This document shows positions 1-12,889 of a DNA stretch of 64,000 bases, piece by piece (position 1 is the stretch's first letter; each line of letters starts with the position of its first letter). Below the pieces are notes generated by a model that ran no database searches, had not been told where the DNA came from, and worked only from the letters and a program-made list of their open reading frames with translations. Both the position numbers and the translations under genes were made by a program. The stretch is from Metopolophium dirhodum (Eukaryota > Arthropoda > Insecta > Hemiptera > Aphididae): the NCBI RefSeq assembly GCF_019925205.1, contig NC_083562.1:28830001-28894000 (forward strand), given 5' to 3'.

Positions 1-1250
1 ACCATGCACTAAAATCTATACCACGGCCCTTACAAAACATAAACTTTTGGTTAGGCAAGGTTTTTAGATTATAGACTATAATCCATTAACCTTGATTTTA
101 CGGTACGCATGAAATAAATAAAACCAAATCGTTTCTTTCATGAAATACTGTCTCCGTAGAATAGTCTGGTTATTCCATAGATCATATACAATACTTTTGA
201 CGTGATCGATGCACGCAAAGGTGTGACAAAAAAATAGTATGTGTGGCTCGTGCGGAAAGGCAATTTCAATGTTGGGCGACTGAAATAGCTCACTTCTCGC
301 CCTTGTCACACAAAAACTATGAAAGTGTCAACAATATTATGACTATTTCCTTTTTCCTCTTCAATTTTCCGAGATGTTTGGTCAGAACGTCATCACATAT
401 ACTTGTAACTCAGAACAAAACAATGTAAATAAAAATTGAAATAACTGTGGAAAGTAAAGTCTGAGTATTATAATAACATTATGTTTTCTGAGGATGGAAA
501 TCTTTGGAATTGTATTGACTACAAATTACAATTTTGTTCAAGTTTCATCAGAATAATCGACCTCTAGCTTTGTTCTAACGTTTCCACACGTGTTCACACT
601 AATATTTTCACCATCGTCATTACATTATTACATTAATTTCAAAGACGAACAAAATACCGATCCGTATCAAATATTTCAATATGAATTCGATGTTTTGATG
701 AATAAAAATAAAAATAATAATAATAGAGCGTGTAGACATGAAAATAGATGCTGTATGGTTTGGCAACGACACGTTTTTACAACGCTTTTGAAACGGATTT
801 CCGGACGTCCCTTCAATCGCAGCAATCTCTGTACACACACAAACATCTACATTTTACATTTGTTATAATAAATAATATGTGAAGACGCGTATAGCATGTG
901 TGTAAAATGTGTCCGTCTCGCTCCGTCTGCCGTCTCTCGCGGAAAGACCGAATCGTGTACATATATATATAATATGCGATAATTCGAGCCGTGGTATATG
1001 CGTACACGACTCGCAGCCCATCGCCCATTGACAAAGGATCGTCGGTTCATGGATTTATATATAGAAGCGTGTCTGGAGTGGCCCTTTGGCAAAGCGCCTC
1101 GCCATTGATCCGTTGCAGACTAGGGTTTTATTATTTATCATTCATATTTTTATATACACACATGCGAGTGCGCGTGCGTGAGTGCGTTATATTTCTCTTC
1201 AGTGAGTATATAAATCGTTTTATAAATAAAGTTCCCCTTTTGCAGACGGA
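1..1250. other. Upstream region of the RGK gene
   Basis: No coding exon seen. Holds repeat family A (about 10-330). Near 910-1100 a CpG-richer stretch and TATATATATAA at about 960 may belong to the promoter or 5'-UTR; this is inference. A splice acceptor at 1244 implies that the transcript starts further upstream. Confidence 0.4.
10..330 (+). repeat. Dispersed repeat family A, copy 1
   Basis: Shares a series of words in the same order with 8742-9100: ACTAAAATCTATACCACGG, ACTTTTGGTTA, AATAAATAAAACCAA, AATAGTATGTGTGGC and CTGAAATAGCTCACTTC. No coding content; probably a transposon fragment. Confidence 0.75.
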
Positions 1251-1410
1251 ATGGCGTTCAAACGGAAACCTTCTTCCAGGAAAGTCAACTCGAACCACAG
1301 GAAATCCGGAGCGTTCTTAGACGTGCCGCCGGGCGAAAACAAAAAGCTCACGGAACCCGAAGATCCCGAAAACTCGTACAGGCTTAGGTCGTTTAGTTTT
1401 ACGTCAAAAG
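1251..1410 (+). CDS. Rgk: RGK GTPase coding exon 1
   Basis: Encodes residues 1-53 plus one base of codon 54. Begins ATGGCGTTC and ends AAAAG before GTGAGT. The peptide is basic and charged, with a RLRSFSF stretch that could be a phosphorylation or 14-3-3 site (inference). Confidence 0.85.
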
Positions 1411-4400
1411 GTGAGTTGAACACACCACGCAGTATATGAAAAAGTGTACTGCACTGTTTACATATTAACAAGAAAACTATATGGGAAATTATTATAGTGT
1501 TAATGAACCAATTGTGGCTAAAAGAAAAACTGTATCGAATTAATTTTTTTTTAAGATACCATGTAATATCCCGTAGTTGGTATATCTAAAATTAAGTCAG
1601 TTATATAAAAATGAAAGTAAAAGTTTCTAAAACAAAAACTATTAGTAAAAAATTATTCATATTTTTATTATTAGTGGGTGGTTTAAATGAGTATTTTAAA
1701 AGAATTTTTAAGAAAAATCGAAATAAATTTTTAAAACTTATTTTGCTTTATATTATGAATTTAAAAAAATAAATCAAGATCCGATTACAGTTTTACCCAC
1801 AACCCATAAGGGTGGAACAAATAATAAGGACAAAAGTTTAAAAGAAAATGTATTGAAATTGCATAAAATGTTCGTAAATTAAAATGTTGTATATAATAAA
1901 CATACGTTTTGAAACAAACAACAATTCTCAAACGTTAAAATGCACTGTTTTATGTTAAGGCAACATGCCTGTATTTTTTTTATGTAAATACAAATATTTT
2001 TTTCTAAAAATACTATAAAACGACAGGTATTGTGAACAGAGGAGATTCGTTTCGGAAACGCCGGTCGAGGAGCAACAGCCTGGCCCGAGAAGACGACCCC
2101 AAGGAATGCACGCCCCCGATCCTGTACGACAATAATAGCCAGCAGGTGCAACAACAACAGCAGTTTCAGCATCAGCAGGAGCAACAACACCGGCAAAACG
2201 AATGCGGGGACGACATAACTTCGCACACGGTGTCACTGATGGGATCAAGAGGAGTGGGCAAGACCACTCTCATAAGTCAGTTTATGACTTCAGAATACAT
2301 AAACGCCTATGAGAGGCAAAGAGGTTGGTTTTCCTTTATAATATATTAATTTATATTTATTAGTTGTAGTATAATAATATAATATAGTTTATACATATTT
2401 GTATCGGCTTCTTACGATGTCACGCACTCGCCTCTCTATTATGTATAGTACATTTACGAGTTATACGGAGTGATTCATTAAAAGAGTGACACTATCGTTT
2501 TTTTATTATTTTTAATAATTTTAAGTACTTTAAACACTTTGTCTTTTCAAAATAAAATCTAGTTTTTTTATTATTATTATTATTCAGAGAAATAATTTTC
2601 AGGTTTTTAATTTTGTAAATAGAGACCCATAATTTTAAATTCTAAAACAGAATATAAAATATATTTTATACTTTCAATGGAAAAGGTTGATATATAAACG
2701 TCGCATATTGAACGAATAGTTTTGTATTAAATTACAATGAGAAGTCTTGAACTATAGAACGTATTACTTTGAAGAGTATCCTTCGCTATGCCGCACTTCA
2801 CTATCCGTTTATAAAACTTAATGTAAAATGAAATCATTGCTTCAATATTGAAAAGAATGAGAATAATAACAATTCAGTATTTTATTTGCATGCAAGTACC
2901 TATAACGCTTCTAGAAATAATTGTTTCTCTCCAAAATAACTCAAAATTACCGAGTAAACGGAATGCACAGCCATTGCAACTGCATTCGATGCAAAGATGC
3001 AAGATATAGGATTATTATTCTATATTGTATCAATTGCATTAAATTTTTTCAACATTTTATTTTTGGAAAATTAAAGATAAATTTGGTTTTTACCGGAAAC
3101 ATATAGCAATAATTATTTCGATTATGCAGTCGGTCTTGCGGTAGGTTAAAAATCAATATTATGCAATAATGATTTCCTAAAATACATCGTTCCCGGGATA
3201 TTTCTTTCATTCTTTGAGGACAATTTCCTTATTTTCCCAACCCTGGACCCTTCACATAGTGTTATTAAATAACAATATAACACTATAACAGTCATAACAG
3301 TCGTAGCTATATAATATAATATAGGTATTTATGGTAACAATATTATTATAGCCTTTTATTGTTGTCATAATTGTATTATCATTTGCCTTGGTGGCGGTGA
3401 TGCCGCCGGAGCCGAGACGACCTATTCTCCGATAAACGGCATTTTCAACATTTTCCCGACCCTTCCGCGTCGCTACGACAAATCCATTGGCGATAGAGCA
3501 CTGTCACTATAACTACTACCAGTGTACAACTAATACTTCTATTACTACCACTACTTCAAATACTACGAATACGATAAGTATACTGTCTACTACTATCATA
3601 AATTATGGACAACGATAAGTTGCCAGGCTCTTCGGCGACAACCCTCGTTTTGAGTTTCGACATTGTATTTCCGACCAGACCAATGACGCGACTGTATCAT
3701 AATATTTGCATGCAACGTTCATGACCATATATTATTATTGCTGTGTTATATATCATATTTTATTATACTATATAGCACGCCCGTGATTTGGGACTTTTTG
3801 AAAAATCCGACAATTTTTTAAAGCTGCTCGAGACAAATATTCTGACTGGTCAGGCCGAATAATTACAATAATGCATTTTACTCCATCCACAGGCATTGTT
3901 ATATTATATCACACCAAAGCTATATTAATATATTATAATATCTTTTTACCTATACTTATATATAATTCATTCGTGCATCTGTTTAGATCGTGTAATTACT
4001 ATTTCTATTGGCTCACACATAAATGTTGTTTCGGTTAACGAAAAATATGTTTTTATTTATTTATAATAATATATAGCGTGGACGTTGGTTACACATGATA
4101 AAATTGTAATTATTATTGGATATAATTATCTGTATTGTATTGTATAATATTATAATTTAGGCTATTAAAGCGTTTCTATAATTTATAAATGTAGAAATGA
4201 GTAGGTAACAGCTATTATACCAGTATAGCATAATATAGTTATATAGGTATAGTATATTATATTAGAGGTGAAGGTATTTCTGAGACTTATAAAATCAAAA
4301 AATACTCGACTTGACGATTCGTGGAAGATTTACAATCGAAATGATTAAATCTAAACTTTGGATAATAGATTTAACATGTTTTTTGGGGAGTGGCTTAACC

Positions 4401-7400
4401 ACTTTTATTCAAATCATAACCACATATTGTTTATTTTTGTTCGCAATTGGTTCACGTAAGAATAAAAAGTTACTTATTACTATTCGACGCAGGTGAATTT
4501 CCCATCTCGGTTTCATTTATCCCGGGTATGAAACGCCGGAGAATACAGCTATATGTTATATACATAATAATTAATTAATAACCTTAAATCGTATGTGTTA
4601 TAACTTATTTCAGACAACTACGAGTCGTCAGTGCAGTCGGTGTGCATTATGTTGAACGGTGAAGAATCTGAACTGAGGTTTATCAATGACGGAGAAGTTT
4701 CGGTAAGACGATTTTTATTTATTATTTGAATACATTTATGAACAGTATTGATGAGCAATGTATCTATAATGCGTAGATTAAATAAGATTAACTCAATTCG
4801 ATTTCTTATAAAAAGGTTCAAAAAATATTATATAATATTCTAAACTTCGACGTTAAAAATTGTAATTCTCCCAAGATTTTTAAAAACAAAATTTAAATTT
4901 GACTACTGAAAAAAATAATAATATATTAATAGATATATAATAAATAATATCCCGTTGTTTATACAGAATATATTTTTACTTGTTTTTCTAATGTTATAAT
5001 TTTTGTTATGTTAGGTATAATAACCATACCCAACTATATTTTATATACTTAATTCTATAGTTTATTGTTTGTGTACTTTCCTTGTAATTTTAAGGTTTGA
5101 CATACAATTACGTAATTGATTGTACTTTTTAAATTCATGGGTCACACATGAACTTGTACATTATCTTCTTAAATAAATAAATAAAATAAATATGCGTGTC
5201 AGAGCTGTCCACGTACTATACACGATCGACCTGCAATGATGTTTATAATAATTAATAATGACATCCAAAGTTACTTCTATGCACGTATTATCTGCGGGTA
5301 AACATCACTGCATCCACGAGCGACATTTAGGGGCGGGAGAATTTCTTATAAGTTGCCCAGAACGAAATTTGAATTTGCGCCAATCCTAATAAATCTACTT
5401 AATGCGTTTTTCTGTAGTCGATGTAGCCGTCAATCGTCATGCACAATATGCCATATAATATATCATATTATTTAATCATAAGCATATCTATAATTAGCAG
5501 TAGCTACTAATAACTTTCGGAGACAATACTATTGGTTTCCCGTTAATATATATAGTTACACGTGGTTTTATTTGCAAAGGATTTGTGTGTACCTATTAGA
5601 TTGTGAAATTGTTGGTCGTTTGACATTTGTTTTCGCAGAGTCCAAAACATGTGTAACTCTTTAATTAGTAAATACATACTTTATTTACTGACATTTTGTT
5701 GATATACGACATTAATCATGACTCGTCAAAAATCAAAAAGCTTATGATAACGTGTATTATTATACAATTATGCAATTATTTATGTGTATATAGACAAAGG
5801 AAGACCGAGTGGCCGGGAGCAAACCCGCAGATGCGTACCTGGTGATCTTCTCGGTGGTGGACAAAAACAGTTTCGAAACTGCTGAGACGATTCTGAAGAA
5901 CCTCCGTGAACACGAAATGTTACGATCGAGACCAGCCATATTGGTCGGCAACAAAGTCGACATGGCCAGGAGCAGAGAAGTGACGGCTCAAGGTACGCGT
6001 ATTATATTACACACCTAATATTAAATATTATACAAAGTGCGCCATAATATACGGATGGATTTGGATCAGGTGTTACTCGTTGATGGGTGGGGATAAATGG
6101 ATAGCCCAGTGCGATAGTTGTGTTGGTAGACCAATGCAGTTACAATCGTCATCAAGTTTTGGTTCAAGACACACCGTGCGTTTGCATTAGAGACATTTTT
6201 TTTCAAACTAACAATCAGTCATCGTGTCATTTCACGTGAGATAACTGCACGATCAAGTCCACCTGTAGCGGGAGGGGCCAATGAGGCCGTGCCCCCTCCC
6301 CCCCGCTTTGCATGATGTACATTTTATGAACGCTTAATTCACGGATTTAGAATCTATGGTAGAGATAAAATATTTTTTGTTCACTCAGCCTCCTCCCACG
6401 ACACCCCCAAGAAATATTTGAACTTGGGCACTAGTTTTCCTTAACTTGAGAAAATGACTTACCAAGTATATCCAGTTGATATGGATAGTATTTTATCCAA
6501 TACAAACTGCATTTGTTACAGAATCTTGTAAGTACAATACAAATGTAATTCGATCAATTGTTTAATTTTTTTTTTTGCTTAAAATCCATCCGTTTTATAT
6601 AGCACACCTTGAGTTATATACTTACTTTTATAGACAAAAAAAAACTCGTGTGGAGGTTGCATGATAAAATACATCTGTATGTGCGACTACAGACGCTCGC
6701 GAAAATTATTTTAAGTATTTAAAACTATTAAACATAACAATATTGTGTAAAAACAGTTTTTTTATAACAACAAAATATTGCCATAAAAATGTAGTGTAGT
6801 CTCTTAAAACGTATCACCCCATATATTTCATACCGTCGTTTAGAGCCGTTGTTTAGAGTCGTATATGTATAGTGTACAAAAGACCATTATTGAAACCAAC
6901 ATTATTAAAAATGAAAATAATACTTGCGATTCGCGAATATACATTATTTCAATGGACAACAATCGAGACAGTGTCCAAGACTCGCCTCTTAATAATAATA
7001 ACAATACACTATATAATACTATGGTGCTTACTATTGTTTAGTAATTGTACGCACACACAATATTCAAGTGCGCATTTCAGTAATCACGTATTGTATAGGT
7101 TTGTCGAGTCATCGAGAAAGAGAGGGATTACAGTAAAGTTATATTAATGTAGTTTCTTACCGAAAGTGTTCAGATATAAAATCCTCGTTCTGTGATAAAT
7201 CAATATAGGGAGGTATATTTTTTTTCATCTAAAAATCATCGATTATCAACTATAATTCTAAGTCTAAAATTATTTTAAATATTAGGAAATACCATTGTTT
7301 ATGGTATAGTGATAATTCCGTCGTCTTTACAACTAATGGAAGAGTTTTATAAAAAAAAACTTCATAAATGTCAAGTTGATAAAAGGGATTATGGTGACAG

Positions 7401-10400
7401 GGAACAAGCGAGGAAATGTTGTAGATTCTTTCATTACACAATTTGTGACCGTCTAACGCCAATGTATTTTCTCCTATTCGTGGGACACATCAAAAATGTT
7501 TCACAATACCACAACACAAGTTTCGTTCATATGTATATTTTTATATTTTACTAAACACAATGACATTTTTAAACATTTTAAGCTATTACCTATTTATATC
7601 ACGCACCTATTCATATAGGTACCGTTTTACGTTAAGTCGATATGATTCAAAAGTTAATGACAATAATATTATACTATGATACAAATATGAATATTCTATG
7701 ATATAAAATTATAATAATTAACAATACAATAAATGCAATATTTTTATCAAAAATGAATTTAACTTACCACAATAATTAGCATTATAAGTATAGAGATAGG
7801 TAGGCAATAATAATAGGTATAATATTGATGAAAGTAAGTATAATCATTACAATAACATGAAGTGACACATTATTATGGATCGAGAAAATATCCAATCATA
7901 TTATTACTCTACAGGGAAAATATGTGCATGCTTAGTTCCTTATAATATTATAATATATGTATAAGGTGACACATAGTATTTATTAGATGAAAAGATGTTG
8001 GATTGAAAATCAAAAAATTTTAACAAAGTATATATTATATTTGTATGGAATCGTTTGTAAGGTTTAGACTTTAGATGCTTGTCCGGGGATGGTTGAATAT
8101 AAAACATAGATGTAAAAAATTAAATATTTACTCTTATACGACTACTATAACAAGAAGTTAAAAATCATAGATACTCTCCACTTCCAAAAAATAAACAGCA
8201 CTTTGGAAGCCATTTACGTTTTTACAGTCCGTTTGTTTTATTTCTAGATGCTGAAACGTGATTCGCAAATTTACTTTCAAACAGTCTAAAACTAATTGTT
8301 TACATTATTCTTTACAAGGAGCAAAAGTTTCACGATTAAAAAAATTGTTTTTTTTTTTATCGCGTATTATTCTTTATCCTTTGAAACGCATAAGATGGAT
8401 ACATCAAATCTTACAAGATCGTATAACAAGGGCGCTACGAAAACATCCGGACGAGAAATTGTGTTTTTGTTTATTATTATCATTAAATATCATATTTACT
8501 CAGATTTTTTTAAAGCAATATCGAATCGAAAACGCTTTGTTTGTCATGCCTGCAACGAAAGTCTAGTTTTCGATGACAGTTGAAGCGTTGGAAAGCGACC
8601 TTTTTCCGTCTAGCGGGCGGTAAAGTGGGAATGCCCGTAGTGCCGGATGGTAAAGTGGAAATCCCAAAAAGTGCCGGGCGGTAAAATGGAAATCCCCAAA
8701 AGTTGAGCGCACGTATCACGCGTATCCTCTGCACAACCAGACACTAAAATCTATACCACGGTGCTTAAAAAACATAGACTTTTGGTTACATCTTATATTC
8801 ATATTATAACCTCCGTGCATGACGCTTAAAATAAATAAAACCAATTCGTTTCTCTCGTGAAATATTGTTTTCGTAGAATTATAGTAGTTGCATAGATCCC
8901 AGCCTTAATTACCTTTGCCGTGTTAGCGTGATCGATGAGAGCAGAAACGCGATAAAAAAAAATAGTATGTGTGGCAGTCCAATTTCAGTTTTGGGTGAAA
9001 TGCGGCTCTCACCCGTGGCTTGTGCCACGCACACGTCGCCCGCGTCTGAAATAGCTCACTTCCCGCCCTTGCCACACAATATACTATTTCGCTGTCTATT
9101 TCCCCCCTCGTTACAGCAAACCTAGTTGTTCTAACAAATGGCCAACGTGCCATATAATAGCCAATTGATAATAGGCAATGCCTATACATATAATTGTGTA
9201 CATCCCGCATCCACCAACGTTTTAATGTTCATAGCCCACATAAATAATATTATATGCGTTCAAAACATCATCAGAAGTAATTTTGGAAGAGATAACTACC
9301 TACATCTCCTCCGAATACCGTTGGTTTTAGACGAAAATAACCATTGAATACGCTCCGCTGTATTATAGTAGATATCAAGTGTATCGGGGAACCTTGACAA
9401 TGAGCGTAGGTTAGTTTAGAATTAGCATTTGAAGTATTCAAATTTTTACGAAATTAGATACAAAAAAAATCGATTTTAGTTATTTTGTATTGTATTTATG
9501 TGGACTTGACATTTTCACGTATATTATTAAATTTACTTTACACAGTGAAAATATTTCGATTAATTTTAGTCTGTTAATAACCTAATTATACCGCACTATA
9601 ATAACAGTACATAACCTATATTATATTTACTTGATTTAAAAATGTATTAGGTACCTATTATAATAAATAATTAATTAATAATATATGCGATGTTTTCAGC
9701 AAAAATTATTTCAACCTACTACATAAGTGCTTAACTAGGTAATGGTAAAATAAATTACTAATGGTAATATAAAATATATATAATAAGATAAAGTCTGACA
9801 GACATTCTCCGTTAAGAATATTTTTCATATGCAATGATTATTAATTATATTATCATTGAATTCAAATTTAACACATCCATTACTGATTACAGAAACCTAC
9901 TCAATTTCAGAAGTAGGTACTCTCGTTTAACGACTACTACTATACAGCAGAACAAGTTCTGCGATTATTTTTTTTATCTCAATTATTTTTAAAAGAACTT
10001 TCTTTTCCCTCTCAAAAAAAAATAATAAATAGGTACCAACTAGATCAATTTGCTACCTGTAACCAACCTTTGAAGTTGAAGATCGAAGCATTTACCCGCT
10101 GTAAAAAATGCAGCATAATACAGCAACAAAAATTATCATACACAATATACACATCATTATAAAACTAGTACATTCATCGCTCCACTCAGAATCTATAAAA
10201 GGCCTCTCGTTAAATCGAGAGCTTATAACGACGTTGAGGAGTTTCAGACAAGATCAATGCGTCACGTTCGGAGCGGTAATCCATTCTACAAGCCACACTT
10301 ATTTTGTCAATTATAATATTGTTATGTTTTTAGTTTTGATAAACAAAAAGCTAAGCTATACAAGTGCTTATATTATACCACAGAAGTAAAGTAACGTAAG

Positions 10401-12889
10401 TCCATTTTTTAAAATATTGAGTTAATTCTATAATCAGAATATCCTTTTTGTGTTCATTTTAAAGGTATTGAAACGTAAGTCCAATACAACATAAATTCAT
10501 GGCTGATAGTAAGCACTATAATAACTGAAGTACTAAACTTCGACGGGAGTATTGAAACATAATATAATGTCCAGCGTGATACATAAGAAAAGTAATAGAA
10601 AATAATAATTTTGAAGTATACAATCGTAAGTCCATTTCGACAAACATTTTGTTTTGTCTCTCCTGTAGAATTTGCTATTTGTGACTTGCGTCACTTGACT
10701 TATGTGGTACAGAGTGTTATTGTTAAAACTGTTGTTGTGTCGGGTTTCTTACCTGCTACTGTTCCCAACAGGAACGGCCGAGTATAGCTGAATTCGCATT
10801 AGGTTATTACCTACCTTATTTACTATAGGAACGTCAACGATACCGTAACGGCCGAGTGGTAACAACAATATATAATATTATCGTATATTATAATATTGTA
10901 TAGATCGTTTAATAATAACGATAACAACAGTAATAATTAGAGAATATTATATTATACGCGGAGATCTCGCGCACCGTTAATTATTATAATAGCCAACGCG
11001 AGGAGATTTGTGGAACAATTAAAACCTATACGCACGGCGGCGACCCGAAACAAAAGAAATCGATACGCACCCAACGGTATAATACAATAATAATATATTA
11101 TTATAATAATATTATATTGTATAGGTTATTACTATTATTGGGTACCTATATATTATAATCTCAAGCGCAATTAACGGCGACGTCTCGAATGCGTGAAAAT
11201 CGCACGTTCTACTACTCATTCAGTACATAAACAGCTAACCTCTCCAACCCTAATCGATCCTATCTACTTTCGATCAGTATACGTCTCTTTGATATGATGC
11301 TCACCCCCTTTTTATTCTTAGACTATGCAACTGTGCGTTTATAGTATTTTATTCATATTCCTAATGATATTTTAATATTTCATTGCAATTTATGCGTACC
11401 AGATTCGATAAAAATTGATGTCAAGTGAAACGAACGAATTCGCGTTAGTTATATATCTATAGGCGATGTGTGTACTACGATGTTAATAATGATATTTTTG
11501 ATTAAACATTCAAAATGGTAATTACACGTTAATAATAATAATAAATTAGACAACTTGTTCTCACGTTTTAAACAATCAAGTTGTAAACGTTTTTCGGTTT
11601 TAATGTTTTTTTGTGTTATTACCAATAAAAATTTGTCAAGTTTTTATATTATTATTGAAATAATTTAAACACGCAACATCGCCGATAAAGTTATATTTAC
11701 GATTTCAATTTGGTAAACTGCCGAGTGATGATTTTGGTTGGCACTAAACATTTTCTTTCAATCATGTTAGTATGTGTCACGTCAATAGTAATTACGGGCA
11801 TAAGTGACTATACTAGCAATTCGATCATATTTCATTATTCTTAAAAATTCCAAAATATCGTCTCTTCGAGTCCATTAAAAGACTGGCGCCTACTGCCCGG
11901 TATGGCTTATGGAATCAATTAAATGTTACAAAAGTCACATACCTATAAAATGTGAACAAAATCTTAGATAGTGGTTTTGACAGGTCCAGATTACAAATAG
12001 GTATAAAGTGTTGGGATTGTCTTAATTGAGAGTTATAACTTAACTATTTTTCTTCTGATGTTTTGAAAATTTCAAAAAGAGGTATTATGTAAACTAAAGA
12101 ACTAACCTTACCCATATGTAAAAAAAAAATATTCATTACCTTTGAAAAGTTATATATTATTATTATTATTAACAACAATATCTGCTGCTGCAATCTTACA
12201 GTCATAAATAGTAAATAATTTATAATACTATGATATTAACTTTAAAGTTTAAAATTCACAACCGTCAGCAATCACAAAAATCAACCCGCCCTAAGCGTTC
12301 AAAAAAAATAACGATTTTCATAAACCTATCCAAAAAAAATGTTCGAGAAAAAATCCACACATTCCGAAATTAAAAGTAGGTATATAGGTTCAAAACAAAA
12401 TAAAAATATTTAAAAAAAGTCTATTGCTTTTCAAAAAAAAGATGGTTCGCTCAATGCGGAACTCTATAATATTATAATGAATCGAAATTACGATAATAAT
12501 AATAATATGTTTTCGGGATGTTTTATTAGGATATCGATTGTTCGTTATTTTTTTTTATTGTTTTGAAACGATAATATTTACTATGGCAATAATAACAATA
12601 GATAAATGTGTTTTTCGTTTTTCGTACAGAGGGTAGATACTTGGCGTGCACGTGCAGAGCCAAGTACATTGAAGTGTCGGTGGGCATCAATCACAACGTC
12701 GACGAGCTGCTGGTGGGCATCCTCACGCAGATCAGACTCAAACGGGCTGACAGTGGTGAGGGACACGACCATTGGTACAAAAACCGAAACTTCATAAAAG
12801 CCAGCCTCAAAGCCAGACAGATGTTCACGTGGGTGTTTGGCAAGGAGGACACGAAAACGAAAAACTGTGAAAATCTCCAAGTCCTCTAG
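1251..12889 (+). CDS. Rgk: RGK-family small GTPase, 5 coding exons, 334 aa
   Basis: Join 1251-1410, 2027-2323, 4614-4702, 5794-5992, 12630-12889; all junctions are GT-AG and the phases agree, giving 1,005 nt. Seen: basic, Ser/Arg-rich N-terminus (RRSRSNS near residues 65-71), a Gln-rich stretch (about 92-110), P-loop GSRGVGKT (126-133), GNKVD (233-237) and SREV after it, then a C-terminal extension ending KNCENLQVL. Family knowledge: RGK proteins (Rad, Gem, Rem; fly Rgk1-3) lack the standard DxxG switch II motif, end in a conserved Cys-containing C7-type motif instead of a CaaX box, bind calmodulin and 14-3-3, and inhibit voltage-gated calcium channels through the beta subunit. Here the DxxG position reads RFIND. 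The start ATG lies 6 nt after a likely 5'-UTR splice acceptor (TTTTGCAG at 1244). Family assignment is firm; which fly paralogue it matches is not determined. Confidence 0.9.
2027..2323 (+). CDS. Rgk: RGK GTPase coding exon 2 (P-loop)
   Basis: Preceded by ACGACAG and followed by GTTGGT. Encodes residues 54-152 plus one base: a Ser/Arg-rich block, a CAG/CAA-rich Gln tract and the G1 motif GSRGVGKT with the following TLISQF helix. Confidence 0.9.
2324..4613 (+). other. Rgk: RGK intron 2
   Basis: 2.3-kb AT-rich intron with no exon-like frame. Contains an ATT microsatellite near 2565-2585 and, from about 2462, a diverged copy of foldback family F (GAGTGATTCATTAAAAG). Around 3390-3500 it is less AT-rich, without a recognisable feature. 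Confidence 0.6.
4614..4702 (+). CDS. Rgk: RGK GTPase coding exon 3 (switch region)
   Basis: Acceptor TTATTTCAG, donor GTAAGA. Encodes residues 153-182, the beta2/beta3 strands and switch region. Where Ras-like proteins have DxxG this exon has RFIND, consistent with RGK divergence. Only 89 nt, so ORF callers would miss it. Confidence 0.85.
4703..5793 (+). other. Rgk: RGK intron 3
   Basis: 1.1-kb AT-rich intron. Nothing recognisable in it. Confidence 0.6.
5794..5992 (+). CDS. Rgk: RGK GTPase coding exon 4 (NKxD)
   Basis: Acceptor TATATAG, donor GTACGC. Encodes residues 183-248: beta4 (AYLVIFSVVDKNSF), the following helix and the guanine-specificity motif GNKVD. Confidence 0.9.
8612..8701 (+). 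repeat. Three-unit ~31-bp tandem repeat
   Basis: Three consecutive units of the form GTGCCGGGCGGTAAA followed by RTGGAAATCCC and an A-rich spacer (about 8612-8639, 8640-8670, 8671-8701). The first unit is slightly shorter. GC-rich inside an AT-rich intron. Confidence 0.8.
8742..9100 (+). repeat. Dispersed repeat family A, copy 2 (RGK intron 4)
   Basis: Second copy of the family at 10-330, slightly longer because it carries an extra GC-rich insert (about 8998-9048) before CTGAAATAGCTCACTTC. Confidence 0.75.
12630..12889 (+). CDS. Rgk: RGK GTPase coding exon 5 (C-terminal extension)
   Basis: Acceptor TCGTACAG, stop TAG at 12887-12889. Encodes residues 249-334. The G5 region reads YIEVSVGINHNVDEL, then QIRLKR, a basic segment likely for calmodulin or membrane contact, and the terminal Cys motif. 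The extension marks the RGK family and replaces prenylation. Confidence 0.92.

Larger units (their letters stand above)
5993..12629 (+). other. Rgk: RGK intron 4 (6.6 kb)
   Basis: Largest RGK intron. Holds a GC-rich imperfect hairpin near 6270-6305, a 31-bp tandem repeat (8612-8701) and repeat family A copy 2. The rest is AT-rich with no convincing exon; the G4 and G5 parts of the protein join directly across it. Confidence 0.6.

Noticed and set aside
590..868. 92-codon frame upstream of the RGK gene
   Set aside because: AT-rich random frame with an Asn/Lys run; no domain and no splice support.
6270..6305. GC-rich hairpin as a terminator or structural RNA
   Set aside because: Pairing is imperfect and it sits in an intron of a eukaryotic gene; no support for function.
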